Shown one piece after another: positions 9,237 through 19,615 of a stretch of 64,000 nt of DNA. Position numbers and translations under genes: made by a program. Numbering within the stretch: the first letter of the stretch is position 1; every line of letters begins with the position of its first letter. The notes beneath the pieces are model-generated. The model searched no databases. It was not told the DNA's origin and saw only the letters and a program-made list of their open reading frames with translations. The stretch is taken from the NCBI GenBank assembly GCA_019155205.2, contig JAHNZQ020000308.1, positions 896,244 through 960,243 of the forward strand, given 5' to 3'. This DNA comes from Gracilaria vermiculophylla. Lineage: Eukaryota > Rhodophyta > Florideophyceae > Gracilariales > Gracilariaceae.

Positions 9237-11708
9237 ATATGCTGATTCGCCTGCTCCGCGCCGAAAACGAGTTATCTTCTTAGTTCCTGAATATCCCATT
9301 TCTGCGTCATTCAAAATCCCCGAATTACCATTTCTGATCGTTTTGCGATCGCCGAAGAGAACATATAACCGCCTCTGTATAAACTATCATGCTCATTCTG
9401 CCTCACCTGAGCTTTCGTAAGTTTTTCCTTTGAGTGCAACCCCTTATTTGCGCTCTGTCATGGTACCTTCGCAATAACTCTGATTACACCCTCAATGCCA
9501 GTCTCTATGATCTGAGCATATTTTGAACATCATGCGCATCCAATCGCTTCTTCAGTGTGAAGTCAGTAGCAAATGACAGCCCAAAAGCTCGAAATAGTAT
9601 CTCTAACACTGCGACTTTGGGTGAAATCATGATTTCTTGTCTGACTCGTACCGGTGAGGATCCTTATCTGTTGTTTGCACGGGCCATCTGTATTTAGAAC
9701 CCCAAAAGATGCTCCATTTTTACCCAATTGGATACAAGTATCATGTGAGAAGCAATGTCCATTGGCAAAACCATTTCGTGCGCGTACCATCCATAGTAAC
9801 TGCATGATTGAAAGAGAAGTGAGGAGAAAAATAGGCGTTGATGATTTAATTTAAAACAATGTGTGCTTATGGTGGGAGCCTCATCTACTTAATAAAACCT
9901 AAACGTTTGGAACAGGTGCTTAAAAGCATTCCATGTATACTCCCTCCCTTTCAGACCAATCTCTCAGTGGGTGCGAGCTGAAATATAAAAAGCATAAATT
10001 TTGTGAGCACACCAATGAGGAAAAGTATTCTCAAAATATAGCAAAAAGTGAGTTTTGGTGTTGGAGTTCATGAGTTTCCAGGTGGCACCCAGTGGGCATC
10101 GTCGCAAATTATCAATATTAAACACCTAAATTAAACATTAATTACTTTTTTCGTTTCTATAGGACCGCTGTCTTCGTATGAGGTGAAAACAATCAACTTA
10201 TCCTTCAAATAGAGATATTTTAAAAGGATTTTTTTGCCTTTTCTAGTTTGCACAAATTAGACAACCTGTTTATATAAAGTATAGCAAAAAAGTTTCTGTT
10301 GTTTATGCTTGATAAGAAAAAGAAACCCCAAGACAACCAGGGGGTTTGCACAGATATGCTTGTAAAACTTGTCTAATTAACTACAGAGCTTCAGAAAACA
10401 GGTTTTTCAAAATCAAAAACATACTTTTGATTGAAAAACACCGTTTCTGACGCGTGCATGAAAGTTTTAAACCCTTCGAAAATCAAACATTTGCCAACAT
10501 AGAACCTGGTGGATAGACACTAGTATTGCGATTTGAGGGGTTGTTCTATAAGAGAAAACCACCCCAAAAGCCATCATGACCGCTTTGCATTTTTGGAATA
10601 AATTTCTTCTGCACGAGAGGTTTCAAACCTAGTGCTCTTTTTTTCATATTGTCACTCTCTTTGTTATTTGCTATCGTGGTTATATAAATCCTTGTCTTCT
10701 CAATCCCAGCAATGGTGTAAAACATTGAACTTTTCATCGCTACCATGCTCTATAAATCACCGCCCCACAGAGTTGGGCTGACCGCAAACCAAGAGCCCGG
10801 GAACGCGTTGCAATCATGAGAAAACGTGTGTTTTTGCGTGCTAGTGCTCGGACCTTTGTGCTAGACGGAAGGAATATCTAGTTCAAAATGTTTCTATGTT
10901 AAAAACAGTGCTTTTTGTTGAGGAAATTTTGCTCGATAAAGCGGGAATGTAGAGCAAATATGAAGCTTTTAGGTTTTGAGAATGGTGTTTTGTAATTTCA
11001 GGAGACGCCCGCCATTCGCATCTCATTCTTCAACAATTCAGAAATCGTTGTTGGTACATTCATGATCCAGATACCGTGTTATCATGATTCATGACGGTAA
11101 GAAGCTCCGGGGATGAAAGGGTACTACATATCATTTTCTGCGTCGTACAAAAGGTTTTCTTTTTAAAATTTAGAAGGCTGCCAGTTTAAACCAAAATATT
11201 TAAAAGTATTGAGATTTCGAGGCATGCGGAAAAGCATTCATTTCCAGGTTCAAGCGATACGATGACCAGCAACCGTCACCGCCAGCGGCAAACCCCTGTC
11301 ACCGTCTGCGCCTTCTCCTCGGTCGTTTCTCCGCGCTTCCTTTGCTCCCTTTTCGGTTCGGGATCGTGTGATGTTTTATGATTTGTGTACGCGTGTCATA
11401 CGTGATAACAAGAAAAGCGCCAAAGAAATGGAACTGAAAAAGGCCAGAAAATAAAGATAATCTGTGATATTCCGTCTGTAACTCATAAATAATTTTAACC
11501 CGCCTATTGGTTTTTTCTAATAATCAGTATTATACACAAACTTCAAAAGAATTCTCTCATAAACTCTCCAAAACGTGAAAATTCACTGCTTAATTCTAAT
11601 CTGATTAGAAAGATTGTTCGTTACAACATCAGCATCTTCTGCGCTCTGCATTAATGTCAAAAGCTGCCCGTGCAATCATTTTTAGCTGAATAATTGGAGT
11701 GCATTAAA
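9237..11708. other. Long AT-rich intergenic region
   Basis: About 2.5 kb with no coding pattern I can support. It holds A/T runs and scattered short frames only. The last few hundred bases should contain the promoter of the casein-kinase-like gene, but no clear element stands out. Confidence 0.5.
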
Positions 11709-12611
11709 ATGTCCCTTACAAGCCTGTGTGGAACCATTCTAAATGGTAAATATCGTTTAAATGAATACCTAGGATATGGAGCTTATGGAGATGTCTACGG
11801 TGCAATAGATCGCGAAACAAATGAAATGTACGCCTTGAAGGTAGAAAAAAAAAGTGAAAGAAGTTCATCCCTAAAATATGAACACACGGTTTATAGAAAA
11901 TTGCATCTATTTGAAGAATTGAAAGGAGTTCCGAAAATTTATCATTTCCAGGAAACTCAGCAATTCAGAGCTCTGGTGATGGACAGACTAGGCAGAGACC
12001 TTGACTTTAGAAGAGATGTTAAGAAACCGCAAACTTTTCAGATATTACAGATAGGTTTTCAAGTTATTGACAATATTCAGAGAATACATTCCAAGGGTGT
12101 TCTGCATTTGGACCTCAAACCTGACAATCTCATGTTTGGTTATCGTAGTGATGAGGTTTCTTCTCTTTATATTGTCGATTTTGGAATGGCAGAATTGATG
12201 ACGGATTGGAGAACAGGAAAACACAGAGAATGTAAGAAAGAACCGCACGTCTGTGGATCTCTTACGTTCTCATCTATCAACACCCATAATCAAGTAACTC
12301 GATCAAGAAAAGATGACTTGGAGAGTATTGGGTATTCGCTCATATACTTCTTTCGAGGGTCACTGCCATGGGACTTTATTACGGGTTCAGATCATACCAT
12401 TTACTACATTGATTCAAAAGAAGCTAAGCCATTCGTCGACAAGAATAAGATTTTGTTTGATCAAATCGGAAAGATGAAGAAAGAAATATCAGTGGAAACT
12501 CTTTGCAAGGGTTTACCTGATGCGATGGCTAAATATTTTACATATGTGAGGAATCTTACATTTTCGGAAACACCTAACTATGATTTTCTGAAATCTTTGT
12601 TTGTCAGATAA
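11709..12611 (+). CDS. Casein kinase 1-like Ser/Thr protein kinase
   Basis: A 300-residue protein that is almost only kinase domain, on the CK1 plan. It has the glycine loop LGYGAYGDVYG (21-31), the ATP-anchoring Lys44 in YALKVEKK, the catalytic loop VLHLDLKPDN with Asp135, and the metal-binding DFG at 157-159. The CK1 signature follows: GSLTFSSINTHNQ, then SRKDDLESIGYSLIYFFRGSLPW. CK1 kinases phosphorylate acidic or primed Ser/Thr sites. The usual Arg before the catalytic Asp is Leu (HLD instead of HRD), so it is a non-RD kinase; the sequence has diverged but no catalytic residue is lost. The start is the first in-frame ATG. Intronless. It is convergent with the kinesin gene, stops 179 bp apart. 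Confidence 0.9.
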   Translation: MSLTSLCGTILNGKYRLNEYLGYGAYGDVYGAIDRETNEMYALKVEKKSERSSSLKYEHTVYRKLHLFEELKGVPKIYHFQETQQFRALVMDRLGRDLDFRRDVKKPQTFQILQIGFQVIDNIQRIHSKGVLHLDLKPDNLMFGYRSDEVSSLYIVDFGMAELMTDWRTGKHRECKKEPHVCGSLTFSSINTHNQVTRSRKDDLESIGYSLIYFFRGSLPWDFITGSDHTIYYIDSKEAKPFVDKNKILFDQIGKMKKEISVETLCKGLPDAMAKYFTYVRNLTFSETPNYDFLKSLFVR

Positions 12612-12790
12612 AACGCTAATATTTATAATATCACCAACGGAAACTTCTCCACTTCGGAAAAAATAAATTAATAATATGATTATTTGCCACGGTTAGGCAT
12701 TTTCTTCGCAAAGTTTGCTCTTCATAAAAATGTCTTTATAAAGTGATTGTTAGTATCATCTTGGCATTTAGGCTCGAAAGTACCTGACAC

Positions 12791-14905
12791 TCACTTTAAC
12801 AAAAAGCATTCAGAAACAGTATTAGTGCACGTTCCTACAAACGCCTGGTCCGAACCGAAACAGAGCAGTTTCGATATATTGCAGTGCAGCCAGATTGCAC
12901 AGGATGCCATCAATACTCGGCCCATGACACGTGCGACGTTTAAGATGCGACTTTTTTCCGTCACTACTCTTGACTCATCATTTTCTTTCCCAGAATGCTT
13001 GTCCGCTTTTTGTTCTCGCTGGTTCAAGTCAGTTCTCTGTTCTGTCTGATATTCTTTCTTTTCCCTATTCTTGTCCGGATCCACCAGATACTCCATTTCT
13101 TTTTCACTACTAAGTGCAGCATCCCTTTCCTTTGTTTCTAACTTCATCCACACCGAACTGAAATTGCTCAGCAACCCTTCTCTTGTCTCTCTTTTTTCCT
13201 CATAATCATCCTGCACATTTTCTTGCAATTTGGCTCTGCAGCTTTGTATTTCACTGCTACTGACCAAACTGGTGTTCAAATCAATTGAGTCTTTTGCGAA
13301 ATCGTCCGAAGAGCAAGCCGATACGGGCTGTTCGAAATCCGTTTCCTCACACTCTGAAATCTGGTCATGGAAAAAATTTGAATTGTCTTCTACAGTTTTT
13401 TTAAAACCAGCTCTTTCCGTGTCTGACTCCTTGAATTTTTGAGGGAACTTTTTCACTTCATCAAATTGAATACTCATCGTTTCAAATGCTTCATTGTCAT
13501 GCCTGCATTTCATCTGTTTGGGAGACCTCTTCAGTAATTTCTTAAGATGCATTATCTTCTCTTTCACTTGAATGTCTTCGATGCTTTTTGAAGTTAAACA
13601 TTCAGGACATTCTCCTTTCATTTTTTGAACAACGCTGATCAAATCCGAAACAGACCGTTCAACCTGAATTTGCCAGCTCTGTCTTGCCTGTGCTTGAGTT
13701 TCATCTACTTGTACGGTTTTATGAATACAATTGGTTTCCATCAGACGTCGTAATGCTTGCATTTCTTTTCTTAGGGACTTAATCTGTTTTTCTGCTCTTA
13801 TAAGTTTGGCACGATCATCAAGAAACTCATTAGTTTCTGCATGGTTCGTTACTTGTTTTGCTCGACTTGCAAATTTCAGCGTGCTCAATGTCTCTTCTGT
13901 GTGCATAACAGCTGTTGTAACCGCGCAGATTATCACAGTTCGAGCGTTACCTCCAAGAGCCGGTTGTAGTAAGCGAGTAAGCTTGGAATCACGGTAAGGA
14001 ATGTGTACGTGTAGATCGCCAGAGCTGAGCTTCTTAATCACGTTTCCTAAAGTCAGAAGGCTCTTGTTGATATATCCACCTTCAGCGAGTCTCTTTCCGT
14101 AAGCTTTGGTCAAAGAAGCGCGTTCTGAACCAGCCAAATCAACTAACGAGAGAGTGCTGTTTCGAACAGCTACGCCAGTGCCTTGGACTGATCCCGTGCC
14201 TGATTGATGAATTTCTCTTGACTCAATTGAAATAGTGAAGATGGTATGAGATCGCGAAGCCTTTTCGTTCATGTTGGTCGCACCAATGGCGCGGACTGCT
14301 TCACCTGCTGAAATAATCTTAACCACATCCTTTTCAGAGGTGACAACCTTTCTATGTGAATTCACAAAAACGTTGTTGCTGATGACATCCACATGAATCT
14401 TAAGATTGTCATTCGAGGGAACAAGGAGGTCACGAATGCACTCATTGTATATCTCAATGTAGCTGGCTTTCAGAAAGAACCTGCGATGTGGAAGCTTGGA
14501 TATTCTTTCAAAAACATCTGATACTGATCGAAGAGTCACTCCAGGATCGTCTTCATTGCCGAGCATCGTGTGTGTTTTTCCTGCAGCAGTTTGCCCATAT
14601 GCAAAGATTACGCCGTTAATTCCGTCGATAGCAGAAGCAACAACCGGGCGAGCGATGTTTTCAAAAACAGACTCATTTGTTGAGTGAGGCAGAAAGATTT
14701 GATCGAAACAAAAGTTGTGAAACGGAACAGGTTTGTTGCCGATGTATTGGGTTATACATGTCGGTGAGAGGGTCCAATTGGTTGGTTGCTTTTTGTCTGA
14801 AGCACGAAGTTCACGCTTGAGTAAAGGGCGAACCCGCACCGCCACTTGCACCTTATCTCGCATCGAGGTGAACCTCGGACTTTGAGAATGAGTTGTACTC
14901 GACAT
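12791..14905 (-). CDS. Kinesin-7 (CENP-E-like) motor protein
   Basis: A 704-residue intronless kinesin with an N-terminal motor (about 17-345). It shows the P-loop GQTAAGKT at 104-111, switch I NEKASRSH at 213-220, switch II DLAGSE at 256-261, and the microtubule-binding HIPYRDSKLTRLLQPALGG. The neck, with TLKFASRAKQVTNHAETNE, is typical of the CENP-E/kinesin-7 group, which moves to microtubule plus ends and in animals and plants acts at kinetochores or the division plane. The remainder is a charged region predicted to be coiled coil, rich in Lys/Glu/Gln. The last 45 residues turn hydrophobic and Cys-rich, unusual for a kinesin tail; a missed 3' intron is possible. CENP-E itself is far longer, so this is a short member. 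Confidence 0.92.
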   Translation of the reverse strand: MSSTTHSQSPRFTSMRDKVQVAVRVRPLLKRELRASDKKQPTNWTLSPTCITQYIGNKPVPFHNFCFDQIFLPHSTNESVFENIARPVVASAIDGINGVIFAYGQTAAGKTHTMLGNEDDPGVTLRSVSDVFERISKLPHRRFFLKASYIEIYNECIRDLLVPSNDNLKIHVDVISNNVFVNSHRKVVTSEKDVVKIISAGEAVRAIGATNMNEKASRSHTIFTISIESREIHQSGTGSVQGTGVAVRNSTLSLVDLAGSERASLTKAYGKRLAEGGYINKSLLTLGNVIKKLSSGDLHVHIPYRDSKLTRLLQPALGGNARTVIICAVTTAVMHTEETLSTLKFASRAKQVTNHAETNEFLDDRAKLIRAEKQIKSLRKEMQALRRLMETNCIHKTVQVDETQAQARQSWQIQVERSVSDLISVVQKMKGECPECLTSKSIEDIQVKEKIMHLKKLLKRSPKQMKCRHDNEAFETMSIQFDEVKKFPQKFKESDTERAGFKKTVEDNSNFFHDQISECEETDFEQPVSACSSDDFAKDSIDLNTSLVSSSEIQSCRAKLQENVQDDYEEKRETREGLLSNFSSVWMKLETKERDAALSSEKEMEYLVDPDKNREKKEYQTEQRTDLNQREQKADKHSGKENDESRVVTEKSRILNVARVMGRVLMASCAIWLHCNISKLLCFGSDQAFVGTCTNTVSECFLLK

Positions 14906-17175
14906 TTTTCGATGCAGGTGGCCAGATAGTCTATTCCAAGGGTCAAAAGGATCAGAGCGATGGGGGGAAGCAGAAGCACCAACATCAGTGAGCGGTGAAC
15001 TCGGGTTGTCTTAAAAGCAGTGTAGAAAATGATGCTTGACAAAAAGAGAGACGAGGGGTGAACGACCTTGCTGGGGACATTGCTAGATGGAGTCAGTGTA
15101 ATGCGATGCTTGGCTGGCCAAAGGAGAAATCAGCTGGTCGGGATTGGCTTATCCGTTGCTGCTTCTCAAGGATTGGAATGTTTGCCAGTAAACGGAGCGC
15201 CTGGGTCCGCAACAGAAAAGCTGCTTGGCCTGGTTTCATACGACGGTAACATAGTGTAGTGGGTTTTGACTAAAATTCAGGGCAATTTCTCAAAATTACC
15301 GGTCTAAAACATTCTATTGGCAATTGTTTGCTTGTCACACACAACTCTGCAAGCGGACGAGGCTTTGCGCAGCGCCTGTTTGGTTACAAGTCCAGCTCGT
15401 TTGCAGCCTATCGAGCCCAAAATCCCGAACAAATGATTCGGTGATATGTACAAACATCGTAGCGGATACAACTCTGTTGCAAAGTAGCCGTCAGTGGAAG
15501 CTAAAGCCTTGTCAAATCGTGAGACCCCTTCACCAAACACAACTCAAAGACATTTTGTGGCTTCAAGCACCGTGTACTACACCCCCTTTTTTATTCATCT
15601 TAATCATGAATGCTTTTCGTTGATTACTCGTATCGCATAGGGCTTGCTTTACTCTCCCAGCAGTCTATGAAGTAATACTCCCTGCAAAAATTGAATTCAG
15701 GCTTCAAATCCATGACCGTGTTGCGCTGAATCCACGACTTCATGAATTTCTAAAGGTATCTTAAAAATCTCGTAGGTGTTTTGAGGCCTCTCAAACCGAT
15801 AAAATCGCCTTTTATATCAATCCTTTCTGAGTCTCGTTGGAAGGGCGGCTCACAGATGAAAAAGAAAAGGTGCTAATATACAAGCAATCTACTGTGCCGC
15901 TTGAAAACCCATGCCGACACACTTCTATATGGTATTAACCGATAAGATTAAACAAAAAAAAACAGTTACTCGCTCCCCATCAATCTCCAAACCTGGATAA
16001 GTGCATAATAGAGTTTTCGATCCGAAGAAAAACCAGCAGATACTCCCGCCATAATTGTCTTCCAAGGAATCAAAACCTGATGGAAAAGAAGCTCAGAAAA
16101 GAAAAGTAGGATCTTTGTCTGGTGATTAGCTCGTGGTCTACTGTGTTCGAACAGATAGACAAGAAGTCTTTTTGCGGCGTACCTGAGAGGAAAATATGGT
16201 GATCGGCGAGCAGAACAATTACTTGGTCGCATTTAGCAAAATTCTGAGTACACAAAGGCTGCTAATGCGCATCTGCCTATTCGAGTTTTCTGACATCTCG
16301 GGCTCGTTTTATGTCTATACTTTGTTGATAATTATTTCTTAGTGATGATCTTTATTTAGGCTCGATACTAGCTGATGAGGTTCTTGCTCTTGCCACGTAT
16401 AGCTAAAATCTCATTTTGTGAACGCTCTTCGTGAACTAGAAAACTCTACTGCTTTTTCATCTGCATCTTGCATGTGACCCCTTCTGCTTCTTTGTGTATG
16501 CTTCATGATTAGGTGTTTAGAGCTTGAAGAAAACTGCTATGATTGCGCTATTTCCACATTTCTTCAGTATCTTGTAGTTTTCTAATACATATCTACAGCA
16601 AACTGACGTCTTTAAGGATCTCATCAAAGGATAATACAATTTGATATCGATTATTACTTTTTGATTTTGTACACAGAATACAAGGATCCAGAGTGCTTAT
16701 TGGCGTATATAAAATTTCTTTTTGTGCTTCTCAGACAAGAATATCCACGAGTACGAGAATATCTTAATACAAGGGTTCCGTGATGGCCATATATAGCCAT
16801 CTAGCTTGTATGTCTTTCTGTACTCGTCTGTATTCAAAAAGAATCAAATACAGTATCTAGCCATGTAAACCAATAGTTTTGTTGCAGTTTTTAACGATTC
16901 CTCCTCCTTTGAAATCCTGGCAAACGTTTTTTCTACTTTCTCTCTGCTAAAACAGGGATCTGATGAACTTTTATACTGCGCACCAGAGAAACAGAAACTC
17001 TTGTTCCACATCGTGTTTCGTATATATTTAACTTTTGTATTCGATCTGCGACATATCGTGGTAGTTCTTTGAAACTTGCAATGAGAATGTTGCAGAGCTA
17101 TACTAAAGTTAGAAAATAATAATATTTAGTGGTATTACTCCATGATTATTCTAATGTAGGTTGAGCATTCGGAAC
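14906..17175. other. Upstream of kinesin; AT-rich, no supported gene
   Basis: The first 350 bp are more GC-balanced and probably hold the kinesin promoter and 5' UTR. Short open frames at 15058-15540 and 15966-16255 carry no recognisable motif. From about 16300 the sequence is strongly AT-rich. Confidence 0.45.
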
Positions 17176-17571
17176 TTTGAATAAACGCAGTGTTGTTTAT
17201 TCTCAAGGTCTTGGCTCGACTTTTTTCCTCGGCCAAACCCAGTACTCGAAATGTGCTTATATAGTGTTCTATACCATTTCTACAATGTCATCAAGTCCCA
17301 CATCTTTTCCTTTTATTTACTGTAGTAGAAGCAAGTCGAAGCTTCTTCCTATAAGTATAGTTCTAGAAGACTCCAAAAGATTCTAGAATTTTTTATAGAA
17401 AACATGATACGCATTATTAATGGTATATGAAAGAAAAGTAATGCGACTCAGGTATACAGTAGATATGATGTGGAACACTATATACTCATAAGTACAATTC
17501 TAGCATTAGGAGAAGTAAGCCTAAAAGTCAAGCCAAGATCTTGAGATAAATCAATTCTGCGTTTATTCAAA
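17176..17571. repeat. 396-bp foldback (long inverted-repeat) element with outward promoter-like boxes
   Basis: The ends are a perfect 15-bp inverted repeat, TTTGAATAAACGCAG at 17176-17190 and its complement at 17557-17571. Similarity continues inward: both arms contain CTCAAG, then TCTTGGCT and GACTTTT, and both have a TATA-like box (TATATA near 17260 on the minus strand, near 17481 on the plus strand) about 95 bp from the centre and facing outward. The centre holds phased heat-shock elements. The arrangement could be two LTR or MITE arms joined head to head. No protein is encoded and no clear target duplication flanks it. Confidence 0.7.
17361..17388. promoter_or_regulatory. Heat-shock-element-like array at centre of the foldback
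   Basis: Units start every 5 bp at 17361, 17366, 17371, 17376, 17381 and 17386: TTC, GAA, TCC, AAA, TTC, GAA. The first two and last two are perfect alternating HSF half-sites; the middle two are degenerate. It lies exactly at the symmetry centre of the foldback. Confidence 0.5.
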
Positions 17572-17635
17572 CCTGTGTAATATACATCCTACATTACGTT
17601 GTATATCATTAAAATGGCATATCAAGTTTCCTATT

Positions 17636-17658
17636 GAAACTTCTAGAACCTTCCAGAT
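17636..17658. promoter_or_regulatory. Heat-shock element-like site, four perfect units
   Basis: GAA, TTC, GAA and TTC begin at 17636, 17641, 17646 and 17651, followed by GAT at 17656. This is a textbook 5-bp-phased inverted nGAAn array for heat-shock factor. It lies 65 bp outside the foldback, with no supported gene next to it. Confidence 0.5.
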
Positions 17659-18639
17659 TCTCTTAGATGAAGAAGCTTCTGCTTTCTTTTACAAAAGATC
17701 CAGTTGGACTTCTTTTTCATGTCGAACGTAACCTGAAAGTCCTCCGATGTACAGATTTACTTTGCTTTTGCTATGTTTTTTAAAAGCTATATTATTCTTT
17801 GACTCATATTCCACAAAATGCTTTTTGGGTTTTTTTGTGTGCAAAATATTCAAGAACCCGTTCAGATCACTGGCTCCATCCATTTGTTACTGAAGTTTCT
17901 AGTGCGTAAACAATGACTCTGTCGATTTGCCTTTTTTTTGTGAAAAGAATTTCAGAGGCCCAGACATAACAGAATATCTTTCGAAAAAAGCAAACGATCC
18001 GAGTTGATACTGGCCTCCAATCTTTGATCAGAACCTTCGTATAAGTTGGAGATTCAAGCGCCACTTCGGTTTAGTTTTAAACGTCAAACGAATAGTTTGA
18101 GGGTCCATATCTCTTGTGGACCGTGACTAACAGTGTCTGTGGTTAGACAGCTTAGCAGAATGGAAAAGGTCTCACGTCTCCTTACACATGTTCCAGAAAA
18201 AGCAAAAGATCTGCGTTTAGGTCTACGGGAAGACCTTGTGCTAATTTTAATCGATTGTAAGTTGTTTCGAACAGCCACCTAAAGCCAGTTCCTACATCGT
18301 AGACAAAAACGAAGGTTGGACTTGCCCACGGTGCACTTGTCTCGTATGTATTGCAACAGCGAGTTTACGTACTTTAAGTCTAAGACACACTCGTTAGCGC
18401 CGGTTTTTCTGTTAGACATCATTCATGGGGCAAAACAGTGTGACGAGAAAATATGGAGACAAAGTGATTTTTAAAGAACAGACAATCCAAGAACAAGCGT
18501 CAAAGCAAAGCGTGCCGATATTTCCACATCATTAAAACATATGGCTGCAACGTCTCTGACAGAGCCGTCGCACCCATGGAAACATTGCTAAAAAATACTT
18601 TGGGAGCAAATAAAATGTGGCAATTTCCAGATTCAGCGC
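17659..18639. other. Intergenic; one exon-like frame
   Basis: The frame at 18160-18282 (plus) gives 40 residues with MEKVSRLLTHVPEK and then LREDLVLILID just before a good splice donor (GTAAGT at 18257). No convincing partner exon was found. Other frames at 17689-18064 (minus) are unrecognised. Confidence 0.3.
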
Positions 18640-18824
18640 GGGACGGAGCGCGTCGTGGGGGCGGAGAGACGGCGCTTTTGCCAAGGGCTCCAGCGCGCGC
18701 GGAGAGTTTCCGTTGAGATTCGTGTCGGTCTAAAAAGATTTTTTTTCTCTAGTTGGTTTTGCTGGTGCCAGCGCAGCGCTGGTCAGCGGCTTCATGCTGT
18801 CGGCACGTCCGTCACAAGACATCA

Positions 18825-18825
<1 letters not shown>

Positions 18826-18883
<58 letters not shown>
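18826..18883. repeat. Mononucleotide run of 58 G
   Basis: An uninterrupted poly-G tract, immediately downstream of the Tudor gene's stop codon (which is at 18936 on the minus strand). It is strongly G-quadruplex-prone on the plus strand. The exact length is uncertain in any assembly. Confidence 0.95.
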
Positions 18884-18884
<1 letters not shown>

Positions 18885-18935
18885 GTGCGTCGGCGGGCGG
18901 GAAGCCGATGACGAGTGGTTTGGTAGCCATGGCGC

Positions 18936-19457
18936 TCAGGTGGCTGCGGTGGGCAGCTGAGGATGGCGGATGGCGGGCGGCTTTGGCGAAATGTTTGGGC
19001 AGTCCGAGAGATCGGACATGACGTCTCCCACGGGGGCGAGCTTGTTTTCTTGATGAGGGGGCCGCGGGGGACGCAGTCGTTGCTTGAGTAAGACCTTTCG
19101 CACGGGCTGAGGAGATTTTGCGGTAGGGCGTTTGGAACGAAGCAGGCGAGCGCGAAAGCGCTTTCTGGGTGGCAGCGAAGGGGGGACGTGGGTCAGCAGG
19201 CGGAGGTCGGAAGGTGCGGTTGGTTTGGGCGGTTGCGGCGGTAGTGATGGCGGCGGTTTGGAAACGGGTAGCAATCGGTAGCATTCTTTGCGAAGGTCGA
19301 GGGTTTCCTGGGCGCCATCGTCGTAGAGAATGACATGCAAGTGGTTGGGCAAGGAACGAGAAACCACTCCCTCGTAGAAGACTTTGTCGATTGGCCAATA
19401 CACCTGTATGCGGGAGCCGACGAGCTGGGCGGGGGAAGCCGGAGATGAGCGCCTCAT
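18936..19457 (-). CDS. Small PDS5-like Tudor-domain protein
   Basis: A 173-residue protein from the ATG just before the domain. Residues 11-64 form a Tudor fold of the type in plant PDS5 cohesin-associated proteins: QLVGSRIQVYWPIDKVFYEG, then VILYDDGAQETLDLRKE, which includes the aromatic and Asp-Asp-Gly features of the family. Such domains bind methylated histone tails or help dock on chromatin. The remaining 110 residues are Pro/Arg/Lys-rich and basic, with no known domain, consistent with a nuclear DNA- or RNA-contacting tail. The frame remains open upstream to 19739 through a proline tract coded by the second G run; that extension seems less likely because its length would vary with the run. 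Intron structure unknown. Confidence 0.6.
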   Translation of the reverse strand: MRRSSPASPAQLVGSRIQVYWPIDKVFYEGVVSRSLPNHLHVILYDDGAQETLDLRKECYRLLPVSKPPPSLPPQPPKPTAPSDLRLLTHVPPSLPPRKRFRARLLRSKRPTAKSPQPVRKVLLKQRLRPPRPPHQENKLAPVGDVMSDLSDCPNISPKPPAIRHPQLPTAAT

Positions 19458-19550
19458 GCAGAAGACGAACGCATCCGAAACAGGGACAAGCAGAAAGGTG
19501 GAGGGCAGGGGCGAGGACGCGGCGGGGACGCGGCGGCGTGAAGAAAGGCT

Positions 19551-19573
19551 GGGGGGGGGGAGGGGGGGGGGGT

Positions 19574-19607
<34 letters not shown>

Positions 19608-19615
19608 GGGGCGGG
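19551..19615. repeat. Interrupted poly-G tract (10 + 11 + 42 G)
   Basis: Three G runs separated by single A and T bases, the longest 42. It lies just upstream of the preferred Tudor start and would code for polyproline if translated on the minus strand. Confidence 0.95.

Noticed and set aside
12747..13997. Plus-strand frames opposite the kinesin
   Set aside because: Shadows of the kinesin coding sequence.
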